Shown here piece by piece: positions 22,996 through 35,700 of a DNA stretch of 64,000 nt. Numbering within the stretch: position 1 is the first letter of the stretch; the number at the start of each line of letters is the position of its first letter. Below the pieces are notes generated by a model, which searched no databases, had not been told where the DNA came from, and saw only the letters and a list, made by a program, of their open reading frames with translations. The translations under genes were made by a program, and so were the position numbers. Origin of the DNA: Meandrina meandrites (lineage: Eukaryota; Cnidaria; Anthozoa; Scleractinia; Meandrinidae); assembly GCA_963693305.1 (NCBI GenBank), contig OY855904.1:44131304-44195303 (forward strand), written 5' to 3'.

Positions 22996-24800
22996 AAATC
23001 ATCTTTCAGCCAAAATAACCTTGTTTAACCCATTTTTAGACAGGTTAGAAGTTTTCGGTGATTTCCTTCAACAATGTTTGGCGATGAGTGGTTTCAGAAA
23101 TTTCCTACCATTCATGAAAGTGGCATCGGAAAATTTCGAAGCCACTTTTATTTGCTGCGATTTCCTTTATTTATATTTTGGAGATTTTCTTGCTTTTTCA
23201 GATGAAGCCATTTCAAATTGCTATTGCCTGCAGCTTGAAATCAAACTTCCAATGCTGACACAAAAGCAGTCACAGTAAATGTTGCTTCAGAAATTTCCGA
23301 GTTCATTTTAAATGACGTATGCATAGTTTCGGAAATTTCCGAGACCATTAGGTACATACATTTTTTATTTATTTATTTATTTATTTATTTATTTTTTTTT
23401 TTTATGGATATCCAGTGAGCAGCACAAGATAAAAACAGCTTGAGTTGATTTATTGATCCTACGCGTTTCGTTTGATACTACAAACTTCGTCAGGGATATG
23501 TTACAACTACGGATCTTTACAAAGTTGGCTTCTATTTATAAAAACCATTAAAGCGAGATATACACAATTATATATATCTAACGCTAATTCTCGGAAGGGC
23601 AAGGTGTGCCAGGAAATTCGTAAAGACCATACCGGTGATAAGATAAAATATTTAAAACATTGAAATTTCGGGGGTGGATAAATTCGTGCCTCGCTCGGAA
23701 AGCTTTGCTTTCCGAGGACGCTCCGTTGGACTTCGTCCTACGGAGCGCCACAATCACAACAGTTTTCAAACTAATGGCGGTCAAAACGATCGCACGGGTT
23801 TTGTTGAGATTCGAAGCATTGGATCGTCGCAAATGAGTGCATTTTGGGTCGCATATTATGCTGATTACGGGGAAAATATACGCAAGAGTGCATTTCAAAG
23901 AGGTAAGACGTATTTTATTGATCAATTGTAACTGAACTCCTCTGCTCTCTGTGCAGCAGTAGCGAGTTCGCCCCATGGATGAGGAATTTATTGGCGTTTA
24001 AGTTGGGAATATTGGTCTTCGTGGAACTCTATGAGCCACACGCCAAGTAATACCAGGGTCACGTAGCAAAAATTAAAATTCCGGATTTCATGATCGTGTG
24101 GGTGAGCCGAGATATTGAGTGTTGCCTTATATTATCGTAATTTCTTGCGCTACTAGTTAATTCTGAGGGGTTTTCATCTCTGTTTTTTTCTCTGAATATA
24201 GATTACTCCGATCAGCAACCTTAATAATAATAAAAAAACACAGACTTCATAAATGAGATAAGTATTAGACTCTGAAAGCCATTAGATATCTTGTGACAGC
24301 CCAAAATATAGAAGAATAGGCAATTGAAAGTCTTAAACAGGTATCTGAACAATCGCAAAAGTCACTAAGTACAAAGGTCGTTTCCGATGAAAGCCTTGGA
24401 AGGCGGTTAAAAACAACAAGTTGTCGTTGTATTGACGATAAACCAGCGGTAATAATTAATTCAAATCGAATTACAACTTCAAGATCACACTGGAGTAGAT
24501 TGAAACGAAATAAAAGAAACAAAAAACTAAATAAAGCTTCATTTTTCAGGACATGCAAGTACAATGCATGATTCACAGAGGAGACAATTGTTAGCGCACA
24601 GAACCCCCAAGGCATATTGTATTGTCCGCATTTACTTATCCTGCTGTGCAGTACAATATAAACAAAGTTCACATGACTCCGCAGTAGCGAAAATAATAAA
24701 AAAGGAATACTTATTGTGTTCGATCATTTCTTATTTTAGTGTTTTTTTGGTTTATAAAAATGTGTTATCAATCAAATGTAGTTCGTAATTAATCCAGTAA
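22996..24800. other. No gene recognised; microsatellite and ribozyme-like motif
   Basis: Contains a (TTTA)n plus T-run (about 23362-23405), a hammerhead-like motif on the minus strand (23465-23493, separate entry) and hairpin-prone GC blocks at 23690-23745. A plus-strand frame without a start codon is open at 24320-24571. Overlapping frames on both strands at 23584-23976 have no recognised domain. Confidence 0.4.
23465..23493 (-). ncRNA. Hammerhead-ribozyme-like core
   Basis: On the minus strand CTGACGA (23493-23487) is followed by a stem GTTTG...CAAAC with a six-base loop and then GAAAC (23469-23465). This matches the conserved CUGANGA-stem II-GAAA core. Flanking stems I and III were not established. 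Penelope-like and related retroelements are known to carry minimal hammerheads in their terminal repeats, and this may be such a remnant. Confidence 0.4.
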
Positions 24801-24802
24801 GA

Positions 24803-24942
24803 CACTACCTCTCTGGAACCGCTATTTTCATTTGCCCGCTGTAAACACTACCTCTATTGTTATTCAGGGCTAGGGGCATTGCTATGACCTGTTATGTATT
24901 GTTCTAAGAACCATTGAAGTAACTCGTTTCCGAGAGGTAGTG
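24803..24942. mobile_element. 140-bp MITE, copy 1
   Basis: Inverted ends CACTACCTCTC and GAGAGGTAGTG. A second copy at 39210-39348 differs by only a few bases across the whole length, including GTTATTCAGGGCTAGGGGCA. Non-coding. Superfamily not assigned. Confidence 0.75.
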
Positions 24943-26400
24943 GGCGACCCAATTAATCACATGGCATCTGATGTACTGTAAACGTGACTCCCATGTGATA
25001 TGATAACCAAATGACATTATTATTCATTCCTTTATTAGTTCTGATATTTTTGGACCGTAGTACAGAAAGTTATCATTTGAGATCATTTTTCGGTTTAATG
25101 GATGTTTTTTCATATCATTACAACAAAGCTTTTTTTCTCTGTATTTGGTAATGTAAACATTTTATGAATGCCCCTTTATTTTGAATTGTTCAGTGGAATG
25201 GCAAAACACATTTATTATAGTCACTGATTCGTTACGTAACCCTCGAAAGAAAAACAGCACCAGCTGTTTTCAATGCGGTGTGTTTGTAGTTTTGTTTTGT
25301 CAACATGTTTGAAATATATTCCTGCAAGTGGTGCCAGTCGATTTTTGTTCAGTAAATTACTGTGAAAATATGATAGGCCTGATTGTAACGGTTGAACAGG
25401 GATCTGAAACGACCTTGAACTCAGTGGCTTTGGGCGATTGTGTAGGTAGGATTCCAATAACTATTACATCTTGGGTTTTAATTTAACTGCCACGAGATTT
25501 AAAAGCAATAACGCTGGGAGCTTGAGACGTTATAGGCGCTTCGTAGCTAGAAAGCGGCAGACAAGTTAATATTTGAAACTTACAAGGTTGACCGTCTTCG
25601 CTGTGATATTTTTATTAAATGATAATGTTATAGCTAATAGAGTGTTTGGGCTCCATTTGGATCCCCAACTGTCCGAAATGGAACTTGGTTCCACTGAGTT
25701 ATTGGGAAGCTGGAGAAATCGAGGGTTGCGGAAATCGACATTGCATTGTGTTGTACTTTTTTTGATTGCAGTTTCATTGTAAATGACAACGGCTCGGTAT
25801 TCACTCCTCGACGCCACTTTGTTAGAAGAATTGTTCTTGTTCGTTACATCTCATAAATTACTTCTGATTTCTTTTATGTGTCCCCCGTCTGGTTATTAAA
25901 ATTGCCGTTTAGACGCGCCGCGGGTGCACATATTTTCAAAACTTTTTACTGGTGCCTAGAGTGTTTTTTATTGAAATATGGATGGACGCGTTAAGTTGAA
26001 GAAACACAGCAATAGCGCTGGAAGCAAGTTCAGCCGGAATGGCGAAACACAAACGTTATTCCCTGGCTGCAGGAAACATTCATATACAAACCTTAAAATG
26101 CTGGTCAATACTGGGAGCCGCAAAGTCTTTACGGGTTTTATATTCTATCTCGTAGCTCTATTTTAATTTACTGGTAAACATGATGTGTCTGCATGCCGTT
26201 TAAATCTTGCAGTATATCGTACTGCAGGGTAGTATAACGAGCCTCATAAAAAGCTCTTTGAGTGCAACATATTTGTTACCTTTCTAACGGCCTTAAGTTT
26301 TGAGAGGTTCAGAGTGTGATCCTTGCGGCATGTGTAATGACCGCAAAGCTTCCGATGTCGGCCGGTATTACAATATACACGAACGTATGTATACAGGAGA
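24943..26400. other. No gene recognised
   Basis: AT-rich with short frames on both strands (25221-25457 minus, 25566-25817 minus, 25978-26166 plus). None has a recognisable domain or clear splice context. Confidence 0.4.
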
Positions 26401-27480
26401 GTTGATTTAATATATAGATTTAGGCAGGCCTAAAAGCGGAGCTCCCATTTATTGCTTTTTTGCGCGAGTTAATTACAGTGTTTACCAAATAAGTAGTCAC
26501 ACTATTTCTAAGCTTATACAGTGGTACAAAATAAATTAGTTTTTAATCGCTCATGGTTAAACTTTTAAGTACAAAATATCCTACATGTAAAAACCTCTCA
26601 TGGTTTTGTTGACGAAAGCGATATCAACATATTTTAAACCGAAATTGACGAATGCACTTTATTGGGTTCCTCACGTACGCACGTAGGAGCACACAACAGA
26701 TCTTTGTAAAACTTTTTACAACGTTTACTGTACACTACTTAATACACCTTTATGAGTTATTCAACGGAAAAAGGACCTTGATCTTGTTTTGATTTGATAC
26801 AAAACAGTAAGGGCAAAAAATTAACTCAAGGCAAAAACAAGGTACAGAAAAACAAAGTAAATCGCTGCTAAACACAGTGAGGCAAATGAACTCACGCCAC
26901 GGCAAAACAAACTCTGCAAATTGATGGTGCCGGTTTTGTAAGTCAGATGTTGTGTAAGAATTGTGGCAGTTTGTGATTTGGGAACTGGTACACGCTAACT
27001 TAGAATAAGCTTACAATGTTGTTTTGAACCGTCTTCTTTTCGCTGCGGTTTGGTTGCATGATTATCTAATTCTGTTTTATCGTACGCGTTGCTAAATACC
27101 TAAGAGAATTTTATGCAGAGAATTGATTCAATTTTCGTCATTTCTGTTAAGCAAATATGCGGTAGGTAAAGCCCGGGAGGCCAAACACAGGTAACTCGCA
27201 ACGAAATAGGCGAAATATTGGTTTACCCGTACAAGATTTCAAGATCATTTCAACGCACTCGCTGATAAGAGAAACATAACAAATTCAATCGAGTATCAAA
27301 AAGAGCGGTTGTATAATAGATCAATATCAAATACCAAATATTTTGGTGTGCAGTATCGCTGAGTAGTTTTACTCGTTTATGTTTGCAGGATTTTCCGTAC
27401 GTGTAGTTTATAATTTACAAATCGAAATCGTGATTTTGATCCGTGAAGCTTAATAATTTAATATTGTTTTCAAAATCCAT

Positions 27481-28016
27481 TGTTATACATCCGCAGTTTC
27501 TCTTGCTCTAAACACGATTCTCATTGGCTGATTCATAATCACGTGGACTAGCATAAATTTAAATGTATCCTGATTGGGATACATTTTCATCAAATGTATC
27601 CCGATCGGGATACATTGACCTGAACGTGGTCAATCGCCAGAAAAAGCATGTGATCAAAACGTGACCAAGACCGGTGGCGTGATGTTTAGAAACTCACTCT
27701 TGGCGATTCCAGAAAATTTGTCGTTAGTTCTTCGAAAGTACGTGAAACACAGTGGAACAGTTTGTGGCTAAAACCGGCGCTTTCTAGTTCTACTTTTTAT
27801 TCGAAAAACGAAGTCAAAAAACTTTTAGAGCAGAAGGATTTCGAAAATGCCTGGAAAGTAAGTCGGTTCTTTGCTTTCTTTCGTCCGTAGTTTACGATGT
27901 GTTTTTACATTTGCAGTATTTTATAGAAGAAATAAAGTCGTTCTCAGGCGGGCTGTTGTTAACGCAATTTTTTTTCGTTCGTTTGCTTAATTTGTTCATC
28001 CTTTGGATGTATAACA
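27481..28016. mobile_element. TIR element with internal palindromes inside R2
   Basis: Inverted ends TGTTATACATCC (27481-27492) and GGATGTATAACA (28005-28016). Two nearby palindromes built on ATGTATCC / GGGATACAT lie at about 27571-27623, the second one perfect over 24 bp. A short ATGCCTGGAAA followed by GTAAGT (about 27847-27863) resembles a first exon with donor. R1 and R3 lack this segment, confirming insertion. Confidence 0.6.
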
Positions 28017-28019
28017 AAG

Positions 28020-28161
28020 CACTTAATGTCTGGTCCCTCGGGAAACTAGTTAGTTTTGTTTTCCCTCGATTCTCGATGTTTCCCTCGACTTCGTCTCGGG
28101 AAACATCGAGACTCTCGGGAAAACAAAACTAACTGTTTCCCTCGGGATCAGACATTAAGTG
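28020..28161. mobile_element. 142-bp hairpin MITE
   Basis: Arms CACTTAATGTCTGGTCCCTC ... GTTAGTTTTGTTTTCCC and their inverted match ending CAGACATTAAGTG fold over most of the length, around a centre near TCGACTTCGTCTCG. It sits directly against the preceding TIR element within R2. Confidence 0.7.
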
Positions 28162-28935
28162 TATAATAATGAACATCACAGTTAACTCGACTAACTAAAA
28201 CAAAACAATTAGTCCAAATGAAATATTTAATAAACAATGTCGGTATAAAAGGTACAAACATGAACAAGTTTGAAAATTGTAAGCTTAAATATTTACGAAA
28301 AGATGCAAAACCGACACAACTTCAAATTCGCTCATAAATGAAGTATAAACATATTCTCATGCACAACAAAAAAAGGCTTATGCTGAGTGCATACATTTAT
28401 GTTTGTTACCTCATGTTTGGAGAAGGCTTGTAAATTCTGCAGGGCTAAAATTTCAAACCAGCACAATAATATCGGAAGCGAACACGCCACTCGTTGTAAG
28501 CTTACTCCAACACCACTGACATATAAGTTCTTACATGTTTTGAATTATCGGCGAAGATCGATCTCTCCTTTCCTTTCGGTGTAGCTGTTAGGTCTGTTAG
28601 CAGTCTTTTGTCCATCACTAAGTGAACTTCACCGGCTCTGAGCTCACTTTTATTTCAGCTCAATGTCAGCTCAATTAACTTTTCAACCATGGTCAGCCGC
28701 AGTGCTTCAACTCTCGGTGTCTTCCGATGTATATCATATTCAAGTCGGCAATTATTTCGGATCATCCCGTTAAGCGGTTGTCCTAAATCATTTGGCATGA
28801 GGTTTCCATAAAGTTGATGAGTAAATAGAGTCAGAAATATTCATGAAGAACTATGCTTACCAGTATGCTCTCTTCGCGTCTTTCATTCAGATTAAAAGGT
28901 GAACAACGTACCAACTATTTTAGCGTCTTAGCAAT

Positions 28936-29889
28936 GACTAAAACAGAATTAAATCAAAGTCGCACATCAGAGAATTAGTTTTATACGCAGAAAGATTGAA
29001 GGGAATTGATGACGCAAGATCTGAAAAAAATAATTATTTGTATAAATTTTATTATCATGCCCGATTAGGACATAACTTGCGAGGTTTGTCTACATACAGG
29101 CTCTCAGCTGATAGAATGACATTGATGGAAACTAAGGGCTAAGGGTTAGACCATTCCGCGAATATACAAAGTCTTAAATGATAATGGTAAGTAAAATTGA
29201 GGCGGACATTGTGGGTTACCGAACAGTACGATTCGCTTTAATCCCTTAACGACCACAAACCCAATAGTGGTCGGGGAAACCTGAAACATATAAACATATC
29301 AGAGTACGAAAAACCAAACTATATATTTTTTTTTTCATTTCAACTTGGATTTCTGTTTTGAAATATTTGATGAAAATTGCTCTAACTACTGACGGTTTAA
29401 ACAAAACTCGCATTTTGCTCCTCCACTAACTTGTGCTTTTTCACCAACTTAGGCGACTATATTTATAAAAAAAAAATAAAAAATAAATAGATAAATAAAT
29501 AAAAAACATTTTCATTGACCAGATTTATTACCTCGTAGTCTGGTTTGTTACTGTCAGTTTTTTTTTTATTTATTTATTTATTTTAAATTATTTTGAAAGT
29601 GAGAAATGATTCGTATATGAATCATTTCATACACATTACATCTTTACATTTTTTTGTTGCAACCCTTCAAAGGTACCAGTCAATTTAGAAAGACGAACTG
29701 ACTGAAGATTGTTTTAATCCATTGATCAAACTAATAAGCAGCTAAACTTGGTTGACGCTGTATCCAACGACTAGAAGCCTTCAACTCTAATATGAGAAAT
29801 TTAGGCTTTTTTTTTTAAACGTCATAAAACTTTTATCAGCAGTCCCTGTATTTTAATGAGAAAACTGATTGGCATGCATCAATCAATTC
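28936..29889. other. No gene recognised; AT microsatellites
   Basis: Contains (TAAA)-type tracts at about 29470-29510 and (TTTA)n at about 29562-29585. No coding or repeat boundary was recognised. Confidence 0.45.
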
Positions 29890-30560
29890 TTCTGCTCACG
29901 CGCGTGCAACAGGATCATGTGAACTGCCACGTTTTGGTTTACTTATATAACCAATTTACGCGTCACTACTCTCCTACATCAAAAATAATAAAAGGTTTGT
30001 GATCAGTACAAGTCTGTTATTGTTTGACTAGTTTAATGACTAGATGACATGATGTTGGGAAGTTATGAAACCTCTGGCAGAGTTGTTTTAGATGGAAATG
30101 AGGACAAATCGTCGATCACAAATGGGTGACCTTCAATTTTTCTACTGCTAAAGGAGTTTCTTGTTCGTAATAATATAATATTTCGTCTCAACAACAGGCC
30201 AGTTTATCTATATTACGTAACATCGTAATACATCATGCCATCATGCCATCATTATGCCAGTCAGGTTAAACTTGTTTTGAAGTGTCAATCAACATTTTGA
30301 TTTATTGTTTCGTATCCTGTTTTAGAAGTTATTTTCCGCCAAACCAGAATCAGTTGAGTGAGTCAGTGACAGAGTGAACTACGGCAGCTCAAAGAGATTG
30401 TCCCGTACGCAAGTATTATTTCGAAAAGCTATTCTTTGCTCAACATGTCTCTTTCAAAGCAAGTAAGTAAATGACCATGTTCACTTACATATTTAAGTAA
30501 GATGAGCTGCATTTAGCCATCGGAGACTGAGTAGCCTCATTTGATTAGTATAGTTCCATG
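29890..30560 (+). promoter_or_regulatory. Distal promoter segment and 5' leader (duplicated unit, copy A)
   Basis: This segment is paralogous to 32037-32760. Shared blocks are CACGCGCGTGCAAC (about 29899), GAAGTTA...CCGCCAAAC (about 30325-30345) and CAGTGACAGAGTGAACTAC (30364-30382), followed by the short first exon. The match covers the upstream region, leader, exon 1 and the start of the intron, so it is a duplicated promoter-plus-first-exon module, offset by about 2.15 kb. Transcription start was not determined. Confidence 0.6.
30445..30462 (+). CDS. Alternative first coding exon (distal), CP-repeat gene
   Basis: ATGTCTCTTTCAAAGCAA encodes MSLSKQ and is followed immediately by the donor GTAAGT. 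The phase is 0, so it joins exon 2 at 34859 in frame through an intron of about 4.4 kb. It sits on a leader nearly identical to that of the proximal copy and differs from it in one residue (L for F at position 3). Whether it is used, or skipped in favour of the proximal exon, needs transcript data. Confidence 0.65.
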
Positions 30561-32036
30561 CCACACCCTAAACATGCCTTGATGAAGTTAAGATCACTTG
30601 ATCTATTTTACCCGATTACTGACCGTTTAATACATTGCGTCTTATTCCGGAATAAAGACGCTTTTCATTTATTGTGGTTTATGTCATTTAAACCAGGCTT
30701 TTGTGGATTTCAAACGTTGCCCTTATATAGTTTGTCCAATTCTCTGGTTCTATGCGACGAATCCAGTCAAATGATTATCGCTAACTTTCACTTTCAATTT
30801 TCTCAAGGGCTCTTCATGAATTAGTAAATGCCGCTGCGTCAGAAATTGACTGAGTAATATGTATTATTGCACAGCAGTTTGTCGCTACGTACGATTTAAG
30901 GTCGGAGATGCGTAATACCACAAAATTTGTCTCTCTTTGGATATATCCACTGTAGTGATACATTTACATTTCTTTTTTGTGATCCTTATAATTAAAGCTT
31001 TTTATGTCAAAAAGGGTTTATATCCTGCGCATTGTAGAAAAACACAACAATTTCAATTACTCAAAGAGAACGTTTTCAGTTAAGCGCACAAAAAAACGAA
31101 AAATATAATCAATGTATTATTAAATTATTCAAACCGGCGCCGCTTGCGTGAATGTTTTATATAGAGCTAGAAATCTGTTTTGTAAAGATCACTAAAAAAT
31201 TCCCGATTTTCGTATGCTGTCGGTCATCTACGAGTGGTTTAGTTTTCATTTTTTGTTTGAACGAGGTGATTAAATAGAACGTAATCATAGTCATTGGAAA
31301 GCTACTACAATCAATGGCTTGCTCATCCTCGCGGATATCTTGGCAGGGTACCTGCGTACGCGAATCTAAAACTTAGCAACATTAAGCTACTTATTCAAAC
31401 AAATTTTCAAAAGAATATTGTGCAACCATAAGCGCAGAAAATTGTCACATTTTTTTATCTTATTGAAGAAAAACGCACCTTATGTAAGACTGGAAGCGCT
31501 TGCCCGTCTTTCTCCTTGATAGGACTTACCATTTTAGTAAGTCGAGAGTTAATAGGCATTGCACATATTTACGCTTAAAAAGTGCGTGTAAAGAGCTATT
31601 GCATTTAATTTTTTGCCAACAGTAAGTCCGACAATGTATAAAACGATTTACACTCGGGCTAAAAGTGAGCACGACCATTCAAAAGCAACAAATTGTGGGT
31701 TAAGTGAAAACCTGGCCATAAGAAGGAAAATAATCAGAACTGTAGTTAATTTACGTGAGAATGATTTATAATCGTAGTTTAGCAATGGCTTCCAGATGTT
31801 TGTGGAACAAAGGAAGCGTAGACAAAGGAGTGAGACATACACAGACGGAGTGTTTGATTGATTTACCCTCAGTGTTAAATTGATTAGTGAGTCGAGGAAA
31901 AAAAAAATAAAACAAGCTTAACACACATTTATGCCTAAAAATTGCATGGGAAGCTTTGCATCAGTGTCGTTCTATTAAGTGTCATTTTAGGGCTTAAACG
32001 TGCAATCTTCCTGAAAACTCACCAATTTGTGTGTAA

Positions 32037-32760
32037 CTCCTGATCACGCGCGTGCAACGTGAACATGCGACGTGCCACGTTTTCATTTCTTACGTAACCA
32101 ATTCACGTATCACTAGACAACCGTGCATCGAAACAAATTGACCGTTTTTAATATGTGACAACCGGAATTGCTGATTCATCAGAAGCTATAAATAGTCCGA
32201 AGGGGTTCAATGATGCTGGAAAGTTCTGCAAACTGTGGCGGATTTGTTGAATACGGAGATGAAGTACAAATTGTCGATCGCAGCTGTTGGATTTCCATCC
32301 TTTTTTGTTTTCCCGCTGAACAAGTTTCGTTCTTCTATTTCGATTCAGCGACAAGCCAGTTTTTTCCAAATTACCTACCAACAGGGTCAAAACATAAATA
32401 TTTTACGAATGGAGGATTATGCTAGTCCGGTTACACTTGTTTCCAAGTGTCAATCATCAGTGTCATTTATTGTATCGGAACCGGTTTTAGAAGTTAGCTA
32501 CCGCCAAACTAAGAACATTTGAACAAGTCAGTGACAGAGTGAACTACTACAGCTCAGAGAGATTGTTTCGCTTACAAGTGAAATTTTGAAGATATTTTAT
32601 ACTCGGCATGTCTTTTTCAAAGCAGGTAAGTAAAAATCAGTTTTTTCTTTCAAAAATAGGTAAGTTGTGCTGTATTTTAAATTACCGAAGACTAAGTAGC
32701 ATCATTTTATAGCTATAGTTTTGATGCCACTCCTTAAATACACCCCATTGAAATCATGAT
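32037..32760 (+). promoter_or_regulatory. Proximal promoter segment and 5' leader (copy B)
   Basis: Paralogous to 29890-30560. It includes a good TATA-like TATAAATAG at 32187-32195, which copy A lacks at that place. A transcript starting about 30 bp downstream would have a leader of roughly 390 bp before the ATG at 32608. CAGTGACAGAGTGAACTAC recurs at 32528-32546. Promoter activity is inference. Confidence 0.5.
32608..32625 (+). CDS. Alternative first coding exon (proximal), CP-repeat gene
   Basis: ATGTCTTTTTCAAAGCAG encodes MSFSKQ and is followed by the strong donor GTAAGT. It joins exon 2 in phase 0 across 2.2 kb. The duplication and the preserved frame and donor in both copies argue that both were functional at least until recently. 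Confidence 0.7.
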
Positions 32761-35700
32761 CACTTGATAAATTTTAACCCAAGCGTACGCATGGTGGCTA
32801 ACTCACGGCAAGTTCTGCCTCTCGTTTCTGGTGGATTCGTATAATAATAATAAAAAAATATACATTGGTGGGTGACAAAAGGCTTAATCAATTCTTAGGC
32901 TATGCGAAGAAATCTACTGTTGAAAGGATCAACGTTGAATAAGCGAATCGCATCCTTAAAAATCAATTTTAACTTCACTGCAGTGATTAATTCTCTTTCA
33001 TATTCGAGTGAAATGCTTGTTAAGCAATTCGAATTTGGATCTATGTAAGCAGGAACCTGTTGATTTTCTGCATTTGACTTCTGGGTCACTTTGATGTGAA
33101 ATCTACTCTGTACTTACTTGCAAAATATTACTGAGTTATCGTTGGTAAATGGGCAAATTTCAATCATGTCGGCGTCATTTTTAATAAGCGTTTATTGTGT
33201 CGCTTACGCATTTCACCAGTAATCATGTCGCTTTTCGAAATACCCGTGTTACCAAAATTTAGAGCTTTACGTCGCTTGTCGCTCCTATCGCATGGAATTA
33301 AGGTTATTCTAACCTCACTTGCGTTGCTGTCGCCGCTTGTCCCGTGGTTGGTGAACAGTTTGCATGGCCAACCACAAACAAACTGAATTAGAGACAGCTT
33401 TATTAATCAGGTACTGTAAAAACAGACAAGTAAAATCTTCGATAAGTTAATCCATCAGTGAGATACACTTTGGCAGTTCTCGAACGATCGCGCTCATAAC
33501 ACTCTCATATTCCTCATTATGTATCTAGCTAATTAGTAACTATGTGGCTGTTTAACGTTGCAGTGTGTAGGAATAATTACAGCATGTAATGTGCGGTAAT
33601 AACCGATTTGGTAACCTTCAATTATATATGTATTTTTAATCAACAAATATTCTGCACAGTCTGCTTGATTTCATCTGAACAATGATTACTGCTTTCTGCA
33701 TTCTTCTTAAATGGTCGTAGTGCTCTATGTTAGGGAAATACTAGTCTTAAATGACTTTTAGTCTTGGTATTTCATTTTCTAGCCAAAAGCAAATAATTGT
33801 TGGTTCGTTGTTTAACATATCAAGTTGGGTGAATGCATCAAGATGTTACCAAACTGGCGCAACGAAATCGGTGAATTCGAGAGTGACTATATAGTTACAC
33901 AGTGTTCAAGTCCAGACTAATATATTTTCGTGTGTCAATCATGATCTGTTTTGTTAATTATATTTGCGTTTAGAACAGTGATTTTTACTTTGAGGGACTG
34001 AAAGTAAAATGAGTCGGGCGAGTCTGTAGTGGCAGAGGGAACTACAGCATCCCAAAGAGGTTGTTCATTAACTTCTGTGCTGCTGATCGAGTTTTTTTGT
34101 CCCTTGTAGTATACCATCTTAACTCGGCAACAGGCCAGCATGCCCATATTATTTAACACGCCAAGGTGAATACAGCAAGATTTTATGAATGAACGATCTT
34201 ACCAGTCCAGTTCAACTTGTTTCCATGTGTCATTAATTGGCGGCGGAAGCGGAATCATTGGACTGTGGATATTCACGATTCCTGTCATGTTTTACCTCAA
34301 TGATTCATGATTCATTTATAAATTTCATTTGACATTCATGATTCATTTTATTGCTTTCATCCAGTTTTCAAAATCCAGTTTTCCAGTTTCTGTTGTTTTT
34401 GGGTTACATTGTATGCTAGTGCAAAGTCTACTTTTTCAAATGGAGAATTTGCTAGTTCGGAATTATTATGCCGGAAACCGAAGTAATGTAGTTGAACATA
34501 GGAGTATCTTGAAGTGCAATTGGCGTTTGTCAGTTTTACATCATTGTTGATCGCTATGTTTTACGTCGTAAATATTATTTGTGTTTTTAAATGTAATCAG
34601 ACTATTTTTTGTTTCATTCCGTAAACATTTCTTTTAGTATTACGTAACACTATTTTGTAATTACTTGACTCTGTAAAATAATGTAATCCCCGAAGGACTT
34701 TGCATGAAAATAGTATTTAAGAACCATTTTAAACATTCAATCCACGCGCTGTAAACTGATGAAGGTCGTACGACCGAAACGTTTTTAGTAAAGTTTTTTA
34801 TGTCATCTTAGCCAGAAGTTGTCCGTGTTACATTATTCCAAAATGCTTTGTTCTCCAGTATCCAGCTTCTATATCTGTCGATGACGTCAAGCGCCAATGC
34901 CCTGTCTTCAACGACAAGGTCTGCCCATTTTCCAAACTGGCTGAGGAAAAGAAAGGAGTTGCTGCTAAGTGTAAAGCATTTAAGAATGGGTGTCCATTTA
35001 AAGGGTGTCAGACTGTTGGTGAGTTTGAAGACTTGCTAGGTCAGATGCGCGACCAGTGCAAAGGTGATGCTGCGAACTTGCAGTTTCTTCGAGACATCCA
35101 CACCACTGCCAAAGAGAAGGAGGTTGCCGTTGGATCCCCCTGTCCTCTTTTCCAAACCAAGGGTGGCTGCCCCTTCGCCAAAGACACTAATGGAAAGCCA
35201 ATACTTTCTCCGGACTACATCGTGGTATGTTTGCTTTATGAATTTGCTCTCAAGTATGACGAAAAACTAATGTTAATTCCTTTTCTCGTCATTGTACAGG
35301 GTCACCTATGGGCATTTACTTTACAAATAAAAAACGACGTCAGAATTAAATATATCGCTACAAGGCAAAGTTTACAAAAGCTGTAGAAGCATTTAACATC
35401 TTGAATTAAATATTTGTAGAAATTTGTCGCAAACTTTTGCACAAGGATAAATTTTATATAAATTTCTATATTTTCAATGGTTTTGCCGCATATACACTTA
35501 AAATAAAGATTTTTTGTCTCTCGTTAAATGACGGAGTTTATGTTTAACTAATTACTGGTGGGGATATCGAGATTTTTTTCAATTAATTAAATGATATAAA
35601 CTTGGCATCTAGTTTTGTTAAATTTGTATTCATATTTTACTCTCCTCAAGGCCCCCATGAACGTCACCTTGAACGACACGATGTCCATGTGTCCAGCTTT

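Larger units (their letters stand above)
26405..28935 (+). repeat. Dispersed repeat R, copy R2 (longest), with insertions
   Basis: It starts TTTAGGCAGGCCTAAAAGCG and follows R1 to about 27480. It is then interrupted (27481-28161) and resumes with GAACATCACAGTTAAC at 28171. It continues beyond R1 through 28290-28935, a part shared in inverted form with 57080-57640 (for example GCCAAATGATTTAGGACAAC there). R2 and R3 together define a repeat of about 1.8 kb or more without insertions. Frames in it are broken and the family is unidentified. Confidence 0.65.

Noticed and set aside
32210..32522. Overlapping plus-strand frames upstream of the proximal first exon
   Set aside because: They are not preserved in the paralogous segment at 29890-30440, so they look like chance frames in a promoter/leader region.
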